DNA of 38,995 bases from Burkholderiales bacterium (GCA_028868305.1 JAGWUS010000036.1:1-38995); one strand, 5' to 3'; shown: positions 16,973 through 26,352, counted from the first letter of the stretch. Made by a program: numbers and translations. The notes: a model not told the origin generated them from the sequence alone.

Positions 16973-17755
16973 ATGATCAATTCACTATGGATTTCGAAAA
17001 CCGGCATGGAAGCCCAGCAAATGCAGTTGGACGTTATTTCCAACAATCTTGCCAATGTCTCCACCAACGGCTTCAAAAAGGCCCACGCGGTGTTTGAAGA
17101 CCTGATGTACCAGAACCTGCGCCAGGTCGGCTCCAACACCTCAGATCAGTCCACCCTGCCCACGGGTCTGCAGGTCGGCCTGGGGGTGCGCACTGTGGCC
17201 ACCAGCCGCCAGTTTTCGCAGGGCAATCTGCAGCAGTCCAGCAACAACCTCGATGTGGCCATCCAGGGCAATGGTTTCTTCCAGGTCACCATGCCGGACG
17301 GTACCACCGGCTACACCCGCGACGGCGCTTTCCAACTCGATAGCCAGGGCCGCATGGTCACCGCCTCGGGCCTGGTGGTGCAAGGCGGCATTACGGTGCC
17401 GGCCAACGCCACCGCCGTGGCGATTGGTGCGGACGGCCAGGTGACCGCCTCGATTCCCGGCACAGTGGGTCCGCAGTCCATCGGCACCATCACCACCGCC
17501 AGCTTCATCAACCCGGCCGGCCTGGAGCCCAAGGGCCAGAACATGTATGCCGAAAGCGCGGCCTCAGGTCAGCCCAATGCGGGTACGCCCGGCGCCAATG
17601 GTCTGGGCAGTCTGATGCAGGGTTTTGTGGAAACGTCCAACGTCAACGTGGTGCAAGAACTGGTGACCATGATCCAGACCCAGCGTGCCTATGAGATGAA
17701 CTCCAAGGCCATCCAGACCTCGGACCAGATGCTGCAAAAGCTCGGTCAACTGTGA
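16973..17755 (+). CDS. flgG: Flagellar distal rod protein FlgG
   Basis: Distal rod subunit, which passes through the P and L rings. The 260 residues equal the E. coli length. It has [33 protein letters not shown] (about 20-36), the FlgG-type insertion after residue 40 ([13 protein letters not shown]), [20 protein letters not shown] and the C-terminal [27 protein letters not shown] precedes the start by 8 bases. The stop codon is followed after two bases by dispersed repeat copy 2, in which flgH begins. Confidence 0.97.
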   Translation: MINSLWISKTGMEAQQMQLDVISNNLANVSTNGFKKAHAVFEDLMYQNLRQVGSNTSDQSTLPTGLQVGLGVRTVATSRQFSQGNLQQSSNNLDVAIQGNGFFQVTMPDGTTGYTRDGAFQLDSQGRMVTASGLVVQGGITVPANATAVAIGADGQVTASIPGTVGPQSIGTITTASFINPAGLEPKGQNMYAESAASGQPNAGTPGANGLGSLMQGFVETSNVNVVQELVTMIQTQRAYEMNSKAIQTSDQMLQKLGQL

Positions 17756-17757
17756 GA

Positions 17758-17826
17758 ATTGCTATGAAAACAATAGCTGACTGTGCTCATTCCAAGGGGG
17801 CTAGAGGCCTTTTTTCCCTTGTTTTT
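17758..17826 (+). repeat. Dispersed ~65-bp repeat, copy 2 (flgG/flgH junction)
   Basis: Gap-free match to copies 1, 3 and 4: TGCTAT, 7 bases, ATAGCT, 3 bases, TGTGCT, 11 bases, GGCTAG, then AGGCC. It begins two bases after the flgG stop and contains the flgH ATG at 17764, so the repeat encodes about the first 21 residues of the FlgH precursor. Confidence 0.85.
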
Positions 17827-18486
17827 GTCAGCAGCCTGCTGGGATTGACCGGTTGCCAGGGCATTCCGCAAAAGGCGACGGTGGACTTTGCCGTACCCAG
17901 GGTCGCTACGGCACCGGTCGCCGCTGCCATCGCACCCCGACCGGCCACCGGCAGCATTTACCAACCGGTGAGCTACCGCCCCACCTTCGAGGACAGCCGT
18001 GCCCGGCATCTGGGCGATATCATCACCATCCAGATTGTGGAAAGTCTTGCAGCCAGCCAGGTGTCCAAGTCCACCGTCAACCGCAATACGTCGATCGACA
18101 CTGCCATTACTCCGCCTCTTCCAGGCATCATTGGTCCCGACCTGAAGAACCTGGAGATGGCAGCCAAGACCAACAACAACTTCAGCGGCAAGGGTGGAAC
18201 CGAGGCGGCCAACACCTTTACCGGCTCGATCACCGCCACCGTCATCGAGGTGTTACCCAACGGCAATCTGGTTGTGGCTGGCGAAAAGCAGATCGGTGTG
18301 AACCAGAACGTGGACGTGATGCGCTTCTCGGGCACCGTCAACCCCAAGCTGCTGCAACCCAACAATGTGATTTCCTCCACACAGGTGGCCGATGTGCGCG
18401 TCGAATCCCGTGGCCGAGGCCCGCAGGGTGAAGCGCAGACAGTTGGCTGGTTATCCCGGTTCTTTTTGAACTTTCACCCGTTCTAA
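17764..18486 (+). CDS. flgH: Flagellar L-ring lipoprotein FlgH
   Basis: Outer-membrane lipoprotein forming the L ring. The 240-residue precursor has a lipobox LTGC with Cys31 as the lipidated residue. The mature part shows SIYQPVSYRPTFEDSRARHLGD, NTFTGSITATVIEVLPNGN (by position about 148-180), the EKQIGVNQ motif and a C-terminal WLSRFFLNFHPF, all family features. Start taken as ATG 17764; a GTG at 17752 overlapping the flgG stop would add four residues and cannot be excluded. The start codon and most of the signal peptide lie inside a dispersed repeat, and the n-region (MKTIADCAHSKGARG) is unusually long for a lipoprotein signal. Confidence 0.94.
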   Translation: MKTIADCAHSKGARGLFSLVFVSSLLGLTGCQGIPQKATVDFAVPRVATAPVAAAIAPRPATGSIYQPVSYRPTFEDSRARHLGDIITIQIVESLAASQVSKSTVNRNTSIDTAITPPLPGIIGPDLKNLEMAAKTNNNFSGKGGTEAANTFTGSITATVIEVLPNGNLVVAGEKQIGVNQNVDVMRFSGTVNPKLLQPNNVISSTQVADVRVESRGRGPQGEAQTVGWLSRFFLNFHPF

Positions 18487-18552
18487 AGTTCTCCAGAATA
18501 GTGCCGAGGGGTAAAGGATCCGGTCGGACCCCCCCGTTTACTGACTCTGCAC

Positions 18553-19692
18553 ATGAAAACTCGGACCCACCCATCTCTGCGCCCTGGCCTGCGGTCACTG
18601 GCCGCAATGGCCATGGCGTTCTGGCTGACGTTCGGCAGCGCCCACGCCGCCCGTATCAAGGAAGTGGCCTCTATCGAAGGTGTACGCAGCAACCAACTGA
18701 CTGGCTTTGGCTTGGTGGTTGGCCTGGACGGCACCGGCGACCAGACCACCCAGATGCCCTACACGTCTCAGGGCCTAAGCAATTACATGAAGCAGTTGGG
18801 ACTCACCCTGGCTCCGGCCCAACTGTCCCAACTGCAGATGAAAAATGTGGCTGCCGTTCTGGTCACAGCCCAACTGCCCGCCTTTGCCCGTCCCGGCCAG
18901 ACGCTGGACATCAACGTATCCTCGATGGGTAACGCAAAATCCCTCAAGGGCGGCACACTGATTGGTACGCCGCTCAAAGGTATCGATGGTGAGGTGTACG
19001 CATTTGCCCAAGGCAACCTGATTGTGGCCGGCGCCGGCGCAGCCGCAGGCGGCAGCAAAGTCACCGTCAATCACCTGAGCGTAGGCCGTGTTCCGGAGGG
19101 TGCACAGGTGGAACGTTCCGTTCCCACCTCGTTACAGGAAGGCGACAGTGTGAGCCTGAGCCTGAATTCGTCCGATTTTCAGACAGCACACAAGGTGGCA
19201 CAGGCTGTTAACCGCAAATTTGGTGAGGGTGTGGCCCAGGCGCTAGATGGCCGGACCGTGCATGTCAAAGCACCCTTGGATCCGAACGCTCGTGTCAACT
19301 TTATCGCGGAGATGGAGGATTTGCCTGTGGAGTCCACTATAGCCGCAGCCAAGGTGATCATCAATTCGCGTACTGGCTCCATCGTGCTTAACCAGGCCGT
19401 CACATTGAGTGCCTGTGCCATTGCGCACGGTAACCTTTCCATCAGCATTTCATCCACCCCCATCGTCAGCCAGCCCAATCCGCTGTCGGGCGGCCAGACG
19501 GTGGTGGCAGATAAGGCCAGCATCAACATCCGGCAGGAACCCGGCAAGCTCATCCAGTTGCCTGCGGCCACCCAGCTATCCGATGTAGTGAAAGCCCTCA
19601 ACGCACTGGGCGCCACGCCCCAGGACCTGCTGGCGATCCTGCAGGCCATCAAGGCAGCCGGGGCGCTCAATGCCGAGCTGGAGGTAATCTGA
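18553..19692 (+). CDS. flgI: Flagellar P-ring protein FlgI
   Basis: Periplasmic P-ring subunit around the rod, assembled with FlgA help. The 379-residue precursor has a signal peptide with cleavage predicted after SAHA (residue 32), before ARIKEVAS. The mature protein has the conserved GVRSNQLTGFGLVVGLDGTG, TSQGLSNYMKQLG, KNVAAVLVTAQLPAFARPGQ (by position 97-116) and a C-terminal LNALGATPQDLLAILQAIKAAGAL. It follows flgH by 66 bases and is 1 base from flgJ. Confidence 0.97.
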   Translation: MKTRTHPSLRPGLRSLAAMAMAFWLTFGSAHAARIKEVASIEGVRSNQLTGFGLVVGLDGTGDQTTQMPYTSQGLSNYMKQLGLTLAPAQLSQLQMKNVAAVLVTAQLPAFARPGQTLDINVSSMGNAKSLKGGTLIGTPLKGIDGEVYAFAQGNLIVAGAGAAAGGSKVTVNHLSVGRVPEGAQVERSVPTSLQEGDSVSLSLNSSDFQTAHKVAQAVNRKFGEGVAQALDGRTVHVKAPLDPNARVNFIAEMEDLPVESTIAAAKVIINSRTGSIVLNQAVTLSACAIAHGNLSISISSTPIVSQPNPLSGGQTVVADKASINIRQEPGKLIQLPAATQLSDVVKALNALGATPQDLLAILQAIKAAGALNAELEVI

Positions 19693-19693
19693 C

Positions 19694-20623
19694 ATGGCTT
19701 ACACCTCACCGTACGGCACTCCCTCGCTGTCCAACAGTCTGGCCGCCGATGCCCAGTCGCTGGGCAACCTCAAGATGGCAGCGGGCAAGAACAGCCCGGA
19801 AGCCATCAAGGAAACCGCCAAACAGTTCGAGTCGCTCTTCATGCGGGAACTGTTGAAGAGCATGCGCGATGCCACCATGAAATCCGGCATGCTGGACAAC
19901 CCCGGCAGCGACTTGGGCACCGACCTGCTGGACCAGCAGTTTGCGGTGCAGATGTCCGGCCAACCCGGCGGCCTTTCGGGCATGATCGAGGCGCAGTTGA
20001 CACGCCAGATGGGCGGCAACACCGATCCACTGGCCGCCGCAAATGCTCTCGCCCCCCTGGACTCAGCGGCGCCTTCATCCGCAGTTCTCAAGCACGCCAC
20101 ACCTGCGGCCTCGCCCGCACCGGCAAGCAAAGCGGCTCATCAGCCGACGGCCAGCCAGGCGGATTTCGTACGCAAGCATTCGGACATTGCCAGCAAAGTC
20201 GAACAATCCAGCGGGATTCCGGCCAGCTTCATGCTGGGCCAGGCCGGACACGAAACCGGCTGGGGCAAATTCGAGATCAAGCATAAGGGCGGCGCACCGT
20301 CCTTCAACCTGTTTGGCATCAAGGCCGGGGCTGGCTGGACCGGCAAAGTCGCCGAGGTCACCACCACCGAATACGTCAACGGCGTTGCCCAGAAGAAGAT
20401 CGCCAAATTCAGGGCCTATGACTCCTACGAAGACTCCTTCAAGGACTACGCCAACCTGATCTCCGGGAGCCCGCGCTACGCCAAAGCCAAAGCGCAGACC
20501 GGTTCTGCCTATGCGTTTGCCAACGGCCTCCAGAAGGCAGGCTACGCCACCGACCCCGACTACGCCGCCAAGCTCAGCCGCGCCATCAACACCACGCTGC
20601 AACTGCGCCGCGTCCAGGTCTGA
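19694..20623 (+). CDS. flgJ: Rod-cap peptidoglycan hydrolase FlgJ
   Basis: Dual protein: the N-terminal part caps and nucleates the rod (about 1-105, QFESLFMRELLKSMRDATMK), and the C-terminal part is a glucosaminidase (about 155-309) that opens peptidoglycan for the rod. A Pro/Ala/Ser linker (about 110-155) joins them. The catalytic acid is Glu187 in GQAGHETGWGKFEI, and NLFGIKAG and YDSYEDSFKDYANLI complete the domain. Length (309) is near E. coli FlgJ (313), so this is the fused two-domain type typical of beta- and gammaproteobacteria. Confidence 0.97.
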   Translation: MAYTSPYGTPSLSNSLAADAQSLGNLKMAAGKNSPEAIKETAKQFESLFMRELLKSMRDATMKSGMLDNPGSDLGTDLLDQQFAVQMSGQPGGLSGMIEAQLTRQMGGNTDPLAAANALAPLDSAAPSSAVLKHATPAASPAPASKAAHQPTASQADFVRKHSDIASKVEQSSGIPASFMLGQAGHETGWGKFEIKHKGGAPSFNLFGIKAGAGWTGKVAEVTTTEYVNGVAQKKIAKFRAYDSYEDSFKDYANLISGSPRYAKAKAQTGSAYAFANGLQKAGYATDPDYAAKLSRAINTTLQLRRVQV

Positions 20624-20635
20624 TCGGACATCCGC

Positions 20636-22573
20636 ATGAGCATTCTCAATATCGGCACCCGAGCCCTGCAGGCCAACCAGGTTGCCCTGCAGACAGCGGG
20701 CAACAACATTGCCAACGTCAACACGGCGGGCTATTCGCGGCAAAAGGTCATTCTTGAGACAGTGCAGGGTCAGTTCACCGGCGGCGGCTACATCGGCAAG
20801 GGTGTCTCCATCCAGACCATCCAGCGCAACTTTGATGCCTTCCTGACGCGCCAGTCCACGCTGGCCTCGGCCACCAAGTCGGCTGACACGACACGCGCCA
20901 ACAAGCTGGCGCAGTTGCAAGGCATTTTCGAAGGTGGTGCCAGCGGGCTGGGTGCCGCTGTCAGCGACATGCTCAACGCCTTCTCGGACGTTGCCAGTGC
21001 CCCCACCGACCTTACCGCCCGCACCGTGGTGCTGACCCGGGTGGATGAAACCGCCGCCCGTATGCGCGGTGCTGCCAAGAGTCTGAACGACCTGCAGGCT
21101 GGCGTAGTGCAGGAGCTGGGCGAAAAGGTCAATGCCATCAACAGCCTTGCCAAAAACATTGCAGACGTCAACGGCGAGATTGCCAAGGTCAACGGCCTGG
21201 GCCAGCCACCCAACGACCTGCTGGACCGTCGAGACCAGCTGATCCGCGAACTCAACACCTATGTGCAGACCACCTCCATTGCCGCCAACGATGGCACTGT
21301 GGGTGTGTTTGTGGGCGGCAGCCAGGCGCTGGTACTGGGCACCACAGTATCCCCCGTCAGCCTGGTAAAGGACGATTTTGGTGACCCGCTCAAAAGCAAG
21401 TTGGCCATAAGCCGCGACGGCGTCCAGGTCACCCTGGACGAGAATGCGCTGGGCGGTGGCGAAGTACCTGGCTTGCTACGCTTTCAGAACAATGATCTGG
21501 TCGAAGGCCGCAATCTGCTGGGCCGTCTGACGTTGGGCATTACCACCGCCATGAACCAACAGCACAAGCTGGGGCTTGATCTGGATGGCAAAGTCGGCGG
21601 TGACATCTTTACTCCCACCACCTTCAATGGTCTGAACGTGCTGCGACCGGTTGCCCCTTCCAAACTCAATGCGGGTGCCAGTAATCTGGCGCTGACAATT
21701 GCCGATCCCAGCAAGTTTGCCGCCTCGGACTACGAACTCAATTTCAGCTCCGCGTCTGCAGGCACTATTACACGGCGCTCCGACGGGGTCGTGACGGCAT
21801 TCGACTTCAGTCTGCCACCCAATGCGATCACACTCGATGGAATCACCATCACCGACGCCAACGCCGGCACGGCTGTGGCCGGCGACCGCTTTCTGTTCAA
21901 GCCCTTTGCCACTTCCGCCAGCAATATCAGCAGTGTTTTTTCAACACCCCGGGCGCTGGCGGTTGCCAGCCCGGTGGCAGGCGCCATGGGCACTAACAAC
22001 ACCGGCAGCCTTCAGCAGGTAGCACTCACTGCCCGCACCAATCCGCCGACCAATGTGCCGGTCACGCTGACCTTCACTTCGGCCACCACCTATACCCGCA
22101 GCGATGTAGCTGGTGTGTTTGCCTATACCCCAGGCAAGGCCATTGAAGGCACGGTGCCGGCCACCACGCCACTGTCACAATGGTCTGTGACGCTGCAGGG
22201 ATTTCCAAAGGCCAATGACACCTTCACGGTGCAAGCCATGCCAGCGGCGTATGCCAAGCTCAATGCTGGCAATGCCACGGCCATGATGGACCTTCGCGAC
22301 GTAGCCATGTTTGACGGTGCAGCCGTAACCGACGGTTACGCAGGGATGATCTCGCAAATTGGCATTCGCACGCAGAGCGCCAAGTATGCGGCCACTGTGT
22401 CTACTACCATTGCCGCCAACGTGGAGCGCGACCGCACCAGCGTGTCCGGCGTGAATCTGGACGAAGAAGCCGCCAATCTGCTGCAGTACCAGCAGGCTTA
22501 CCAAGCCTCGGCCAAGGTAATCCAGATTGCGCAGACGATTTTCGATACCATTATTCGGCAAATGGGCGGCTAA
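20636..22573 (+). CDS. flgK: Hook-filament junction protein FlgK
   Basis: First junction protein (HAP1), capping the hook and joining it to filament. The 645-residue protein has an N-terminal axial region (ALQTAGNNIANVNTAGYSRQ, about 18-37), a long helical domain with the NDLLDRRDQLIREL motif (about 194-207), a large variable beta-rich central insertion (about 330-530) that explains its length over E. coli FlgK (547), and the C-terminal coiled coil ending EEAANLLQYQQAYQASAKVI. It is followed by flgL after 20 bases. Confidence 0.97.
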   Translation: MSILNIGTRALQANQVALQTAGNNIANVNTAGYSRQKVILETVQGQFTGGGYIGKGVSIQTIQRNFDAFLTRQSTLASATKSADTTRANKLAQLQGIFEGGASGLGAAVSDMLNAFSDVASAPTDLTARTVVLTRVDETAARMRGAAKSLNDLQAGVVQELGEKVNAINSLAKNIADVNGEIAKVNGLGQPPNDLLDRRDQLIRELNTYVQTTSIAANDGTVGVFVGGSQALVLGTTVSPVSLVKDDFGDPLKSKLAISRDGVQVTLDENALGGGEVPGLLRFQNNDLVEGRNLLGRLTLGITTAMNQQHKLGLDLDGKVGGDIFTPTTFNGLNVLRPVAPSKLNAGASNLALTIADPSKFAASDYELNFSSASAGTITRRSDGVVTAFDFSLPPNAITLDGITITDANAGTAVAGDRFLFKPFATSASNISSVFSTPRALAVASPVAGAMGTNNTGSLQQVALTARTNPPTNVPVTLTFTSATTYTRSDVAGVFAYTPGKAIEGTVPATTPLSQWSVTLQGFPKANDTFTVQAMPAAYAKLNAGNATAMMDLRDVAMFDGAAVTDGYAGMISQIGIRTQSAKYAATVSTTIAANVERDRTSVSGVNLDEEAANLLQYQQAYQASAKVIQIAQTIFDTIIRQMGG

Positions 22574-22593
22574 GGCCCGGCAGGAGTTACACC

Positions 22594-23850
22594 ATGGCAG
22601 AAACCAGTTTCAGCCGGCTAAGCACGGCCAATACCTACGACAACGCCTTGCGCAATATCCAGAGCCGCCAGTCCGCATTGGCCAGTCTGCAGGAAAACCT
22701 CACCTCCGGCAAACGCGTGGTGGTGGCCAGCGACGACCCCACTGGCGCCGCCCAGGCCGAACGATCGCTCACCCGCCTGAGTCGTATCGCGACGGACCAG
22801 CGTGCGCTGGAAGCGCAACGCAACTCCATTGCCATGGCCGAGAGCACACTTGGCAACATCACCGATGCCATGCAGAGCTTCCGCGAACTGGTGGTCACTG
22901 CCGGCAATGGAACGCATACAGCCGAAGAGCGCAAGACCATTGCGCTGCAGCTCAACGGACTGCGCGAACAAATCCTGGGTTACGCCAACCGCAAGGACAC
23001 CAACGGCATGCCCCTGTTTGGCGCTTTGGCCAGCGCAATGACACCGTTCGTCGGCCCTCAGGGGGCGGCGCCGGACTACACCTTCGCCGGGCTGCCCGGC
23101 CAGCGGGTCAGCACTGATGTAACAATTCCCTTTACCTTGGACGGCGACAGTGCATTCATGCACCATAGCGCACGCGATGGCGTATTCAACGTGACGACCA
23201 GCACCATCCCCGGCAGTCGCAACCTGCAGACCAGTGGCGTACAGGTCAGCAACCCGGCTCAGATCACAGGTTCAGCCTACACCCTGGGCATTTCGGCAGT
23301 GGACACCACCACGGTGCCGGGCACTACCACCGTGACCTATAGCGTGACCGAGAACCCCAGTGTCAGCGGTCCCATCGCGCCCCAGACGGCTAGCTATCCG
23401 AGCGCACAGCCCGGCACCATCACCGTAACGGCCATGCCGGGGCTGACACTGAACTTGACAGGCACGCCGGCGGTGGGAGACACCATCAGCATCTCCCCCA
23501 ATCCCAGCGTTTTCAGCGTGCTCGACAATGCCATCCGGGATATTGGGGGCGCGGTGAATGCCAATGCAGCCGCACAGGCTGTGGGCCAGGCACTGCACAA
23601 CATCGACATTGGCATGTCACGTATTTCCGCCGTGCGCGGCCAAGCGGGCGATCTGCTCAATCGCGCCGACCGCATTACCTCCAACCAGCAAACACGGTCG
23701 ATCCAGTTGGAAGCTGACCGCTCTCGTGCGGAAGACCTGGACATGATCAAAGGTGTGTCTGACTTTCAGAAACAGCAGACCGGCTACCAGGCAGCGCTGC
23801 AGTCCTACGCGCAGGTGCAGAAACTGTCGCTGTTCAACTACATCAGCTAG
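22594..23850 (+). CDS. flgL: Hook-filament junction protein FlgL
   Basis: Second junction protein (HAP3), between FlgK and flagellin. The 418-residue protein is flagellin-like at both ends: N-terminal QSALASLQENLTSGKRV (about 28-44) and DDPTGAAQAERSL, and C-terminal helix LDMIKGVSDFQKQQTGYQAA with the ending SYAQVQKLSLFNYIS, which is typical of FlgL. The middle (about 180-305) is a Thr/Pro-rich beta domain longer than in E. coli FlgL (317 residues). Last gene of the flgB-L operon; it converges with the Bug-protein gene over 18 bases with no evident terminator. Confidence 0.95.
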   Translation: MAETSFSRLSTANTYDNALRNIQSRQSALASLQENLTSGKRVVVASDDPTGAAQAERSLTRLSRIATDQRALEAQRNSIAMAESTLGNITDAMQSFRELVVTAGNGTHTAEERKTIALQLNGLREQILGYANRKDTNGMPLFGALASAMTPFVGPQGAAPDYTFAGLPGQRVSTDVTIPFTLDGDSAFMHHSARDGVFNVTTSTIPGSRNLQTSGVQVSNPAQITGSAYTLGISAVDTTTVPGTTTVTYSVTENPSVSGPIAPQTASYPSAQPGTITVTAMPGLTLNLTGTPAVGDTISISPNPSVFSVLDNAIRDIGGAVNANAAAQAVGQALHNIDIGMSRISAVRGQAGDLLNRADRITSNQQTRSIQLEADRSRAEDLDMIKGVSDFQKQQTGYQAALQSYAQVQKLSLFNYIS

Positions 23851-23868
23851 GCGCTACCGGCAGGGCGT

Positions 23869-24867
23869 TTAGCCAAGGCCGTCCGGCTTGATTTGCGCGC
23901 GGTCAATCACCGGCTTCCAGCGCGCCTGTTCGGCCTTGATGAAGGCGTCAAACTCTTTTCCGGTGTTGCCCACTGCCAGCGCAGTCTCCTGTGACAACTT
24001 GTCCTTCACAACACTGCCACGGGCGGCCCTGATGGCTTCGGCTTCCAGCTTTTCGAGATTGGCTTTGGCCCACTTCCGGGGCGCTAGCAAACCGTACCAC
24101 TGGGTCATCTCGAACCCCTTGTAGCCCTGTTCCGCGACTGTAGGCACATCCGGCAACTGTGGCAAACGCTGCGACGTGCCAGTGGCAATGCAGCGTAATT
24201 TGCCTGCCTTGATGAATGGCAGCAGCGCAGGTGCACCCACGGACGCCGCCTGCAGGCGCCCCGCCATCAGGTCGGTCAGCATCGGGCCGGTTCCACGGTA
24301 AGGCACATGCAGCATGAAGGTTTCACTGACCATCTTGAGGTATTCAAACGCGAGGTGGCCTGCACTGCCATTCCCCGCTGAACCATAGTTGAGCTGACCC
24401 GGCCGGCCGCGGGCGTAGGCAACAAATTCCTTGAGGTTTCTGACAGGCAAGTCCGGATGCACCACGTACAGGCTTGGCACTTTGGAGAGCAGGGTCATCG
24501 GAACAAAGTCGCGATTTGCGTCGTAGGACAGCTTGGGGAAAATGAAGGGGTTGACTGCCAGCGTGCCAATGTGGCCCAGGATGAAGGTGTGCTCATCGGT
24601 GCTGTTGGCCACTTCCTGCATGGCGATATTGCCGGCAGCACCCGGCTTGTTCTCCACGAACACATTCTGCCCAATGGTTTTGGCCATCTCCCCTGCCACA
24701 GCGCGCGCAACAATCTCGGAGCTGCCACCCGGCGCAAAGGGCACCACCAGGCGCAGCGGCTTGACCGGCCATGCGGCCTGGGCATGCGCTGAGGGCAGCA
24801 GCAGTGTGGAGGAAGCCGCTGCACTGGCTGCCAGAAGGTGACGCCGGCGCATGTTTAGAGTGGTCAT
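23869..24867 (-). CDS. Bug-family (TctC) periplasmic binding protein
   Basis: Extracytoplasmic solute receptor of the Bug/TctC family, typical of Burkholderiales, which usually bind carboxylates or amino acids. The 332-residue precursor has a twin-arginine-like signal (MRRRHLLAASAAASSTLLLP, residues 6-25; cleavage near AHAQA). Family motifs include WPVKPLRLVVPFAPGGSSEIVAR (by position 33-55), NKPGAAGNIA and GTGPMLTDLMAGR. No TctA/TctB membrane genes are near. GGAGA lies 6 bases before the ATG. It starts 33 bases after the mocR-type gene on the same strand and is likely co-transcribed with it, so it may recognise a related ligand. Confidence 0.93.
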   Translation of the reverse strand: MTTLNMRRRHLLAASAAASSTLLLPSAHAQAAWPVKPLRLVVPFAPGGSSEIVARAVAGEMAKTIGQNVFVENKPGAAGNIAMQEVANSTDEHTFILGHIGTLAVNPFIFPKLSYDANRDFVPMTLLSKVPSLYVVHPDLPVRNLKEFVAYARGRPGQLNYGSAGNGSAGHLAFEYLKMVSETFMLHVPYRGTGPMLTDLMAGRLQAASVGAPALLPFIKAGKLRCIATGTSQRLPQLPDVPTVAEQGYKGFEMTQWYGLLAPRKWAKANLEKLEAEAIRAARGSVVKDKLSQETALAVGNTGKEFDAFIKAEQARWKPVIDRAQIKPDGLG

Positions 24868-24900
24868 TGTTCGTCTCCAGATTTTGGGAAAAGCAGCATA

Positions 24901-26352
24901 TCAGCCCTGCTCTTCGCGCAAGCGCGCGAAGGTGTCCCAGAACTGCGCGTCCTGCGTAGTCGCAAAGTTGATGCGCATCAGGCTACCGGGCGCGCGATCG
25001 GCATGGAAAAGCGCGCCGGGCGCCAGGAGATACCCTTCATCCAGCATGCGCTGGGACAGCACGTCGGTGTCCACGCCGGTATCCACCCAGCCAAACAAGC
25101 CTACCGGTTCCGACGCAAAAGTGCAGCCATGCTGCAGGGCGAGCTTGACGCTGCGGCTGCGCGCTGCATCCAGCCGTGTGCGGATGCGCTCGGCATGGCG
25201 GCGCAACTGCCCCTGGTCGATGCACCAGGCCAGCGACTTCTCCAGCAGCGCAGGCGTGGTCAGCGTGGACAGCAGCTTGGTGTCGAGCAGCCGCTCGGCC
25301 AGCGCGGTGGGCGCCGCCATGTAGCCCACACGCCAGTTGGGCGCCAAAATCTTGGCAAAGCCCCCCACGTAAATGGTTCGCTGCAAGCCATCAAGCGCGC
25401 ACAGGCGGGTGGAATGCTCGGGCGCAAAGTGGCTATAGGTGTCATCTTCGACGATATGGAAATTGTGTTGATGGGCCAGTTGCAGGATGCGGTAGGCGCT
25501 GCTGGGCGAGAGGCAGAAACCGGTGGGATTGTGGAACACGCTGACGCTAACAAACAGTTTGGGTTTGTGCGCTTCGCCAAGCGCCTCACAATAGCGCGCC
25601 ATCACCTCCAGATCGGGCCCGTCGGCGCGGCGTGGCACCGGCAGAATGCGCATGCCTAAAGCGTCGAGCCGCGCAAACTCGATGGCCCAGCCAGGCTCCT
25701 CCACCATCACGTAATCGCCGGCGCGCAGCAGGGTGCGGCTCACCACGTCCAGCGCGTGGGTGGCACCCACGGTGGTAATGATCTGCTCGGGCGTGGCCTG
25801 AATCGACAGGCCCGAGAGCTTGGTACTAAGCGCCCGGCGCAACCCCAAATCCCCGGCCGGCTCGCCGTACTGCAGCGAAAACGCGTTGAGCGCATCCACA
25901 CTGCAGTGGCGCCGCACGGCGGTGGCCAGAAAAGTGGATTGCAGCCACTCCGGTGGCAGCACACCCATGCCAGGCTGGGGCTTGTCGCTGATGCCATGAA
26001 ACATACCGCGGATCAGCGCGGTAGCACTCACCGGCGCCTTGTGGCGCTGGCCGGCAGGATTTTCCGCCCCTTCACTTGCTACATTTTTTGTAGCTGCCTG
26101 TGCACGTTCTGCGGGGGCTAGCGTGCTTTCCCGCACATAAAACCCCCGGTTGCGGCGCGCCTCGACCAGCCCCTGCGCCAGCAGTTGGTCGTAGGCCCCC
26201 ACCACGGTGGAGGGGCTCACCCCCTGCTGTTGCGCGCACAGGCGCACCGAGGGCAGGCGCGCACCCGGCGCCAGCAGCCGGTCGCGAATGCGCTGGGCAA
26301 AGCGCGCGGCCAGTTGCTCGGTCAGTGTCTGGGAGGCGGTTTTCATCAGCAT
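24901..26352 (-). CDS. MocR-type regulator (GntR HTH + aminotransferase fold)
   Basis: Transcription factor with an N-terminal winged helix (about 1-73: ARLPSVRLCAQQQGVSPSTV, then QLLAQGLVEARRNRGFYV) fused to a fold-type I aminotransferase domain (about 115-483) that binds PLP as an effector site. PLP-site residues visible are Asn275 (HNPTG), Asp303 (VEDDTY) and Lys334 (GGFAKILAPNWR). The family senses PLP or PLP-amino-acid adducts. Start at 26352 (483 residues) has AAGGA 7 bases upstream; an ATG at 26424 would lie inside the operator region. The interdomain linker, residues about 71-93, is encoded by dispersed repeat copy 3 read antisense. It is divergent from the exporter operon at 26472 and probably controls it. 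Confidence 0.93.
   Translation of the reverse strand: MLMKTASQTLTEQLAARFAQRIRDRLLAPGARLPSVRLCAQQQGVSPSTVVGAYDQLLAQGLVEARRNRGFYVRESTLAPAERAQAATKNVASEGAENPAGQRHKAPVSATALIRGMFHGISDKPQPGMGVLPPEWLQSTFLATAVRRHCSVDALNAFSLQYGEPAGDLGLRRALSTKLSGLSIQATPEQIITTVGATHALDVVSRTLLRAGDYVMVEEPGWAIEFARLDALGMRILPVPRRADGPDLEVMARYCEALGEAHKPKLFVSVSVFHNPTGFCLSPSSAYRILQLAHQHNFHIVEDDTYSHFAPEHSTRLCALDGLQRTIYVGGFAKILAPNWRVGYMAAPTALAERLLDTKLLSTLTTPALLEKSLAWCIDQGQLRRHAERIRTRLDAARSRSVKLALQHGCTFASEPVGLFGWVDTGVDTDVLSQRMLDEGYLLAPGALFHADRAPGSLMRINFATTQDAQFWDTFARLREEQG
26075..26140 (+). repeat. Dispersed ~65-bp repeat, copy 3 (inside mocR gene)
   Basis: Plus-strand match to the other copies without gaps: TGCTAC, 7 bases, GTAGCT, 3 bases, TGTGCA, 11 bases, GGCTAG. 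It lies antisense within the MocR-type coding sequence, keeps the frame open, and encodes the linker between the two domains. Confidence 0.85.

Noticed and set aside
18487..18552. G-run/C-run pairing between flgH and flgI as terminator
   Set aside because: Pairing is short and lacks a T-tract, and termination in the middle of the flg operon is not expected.
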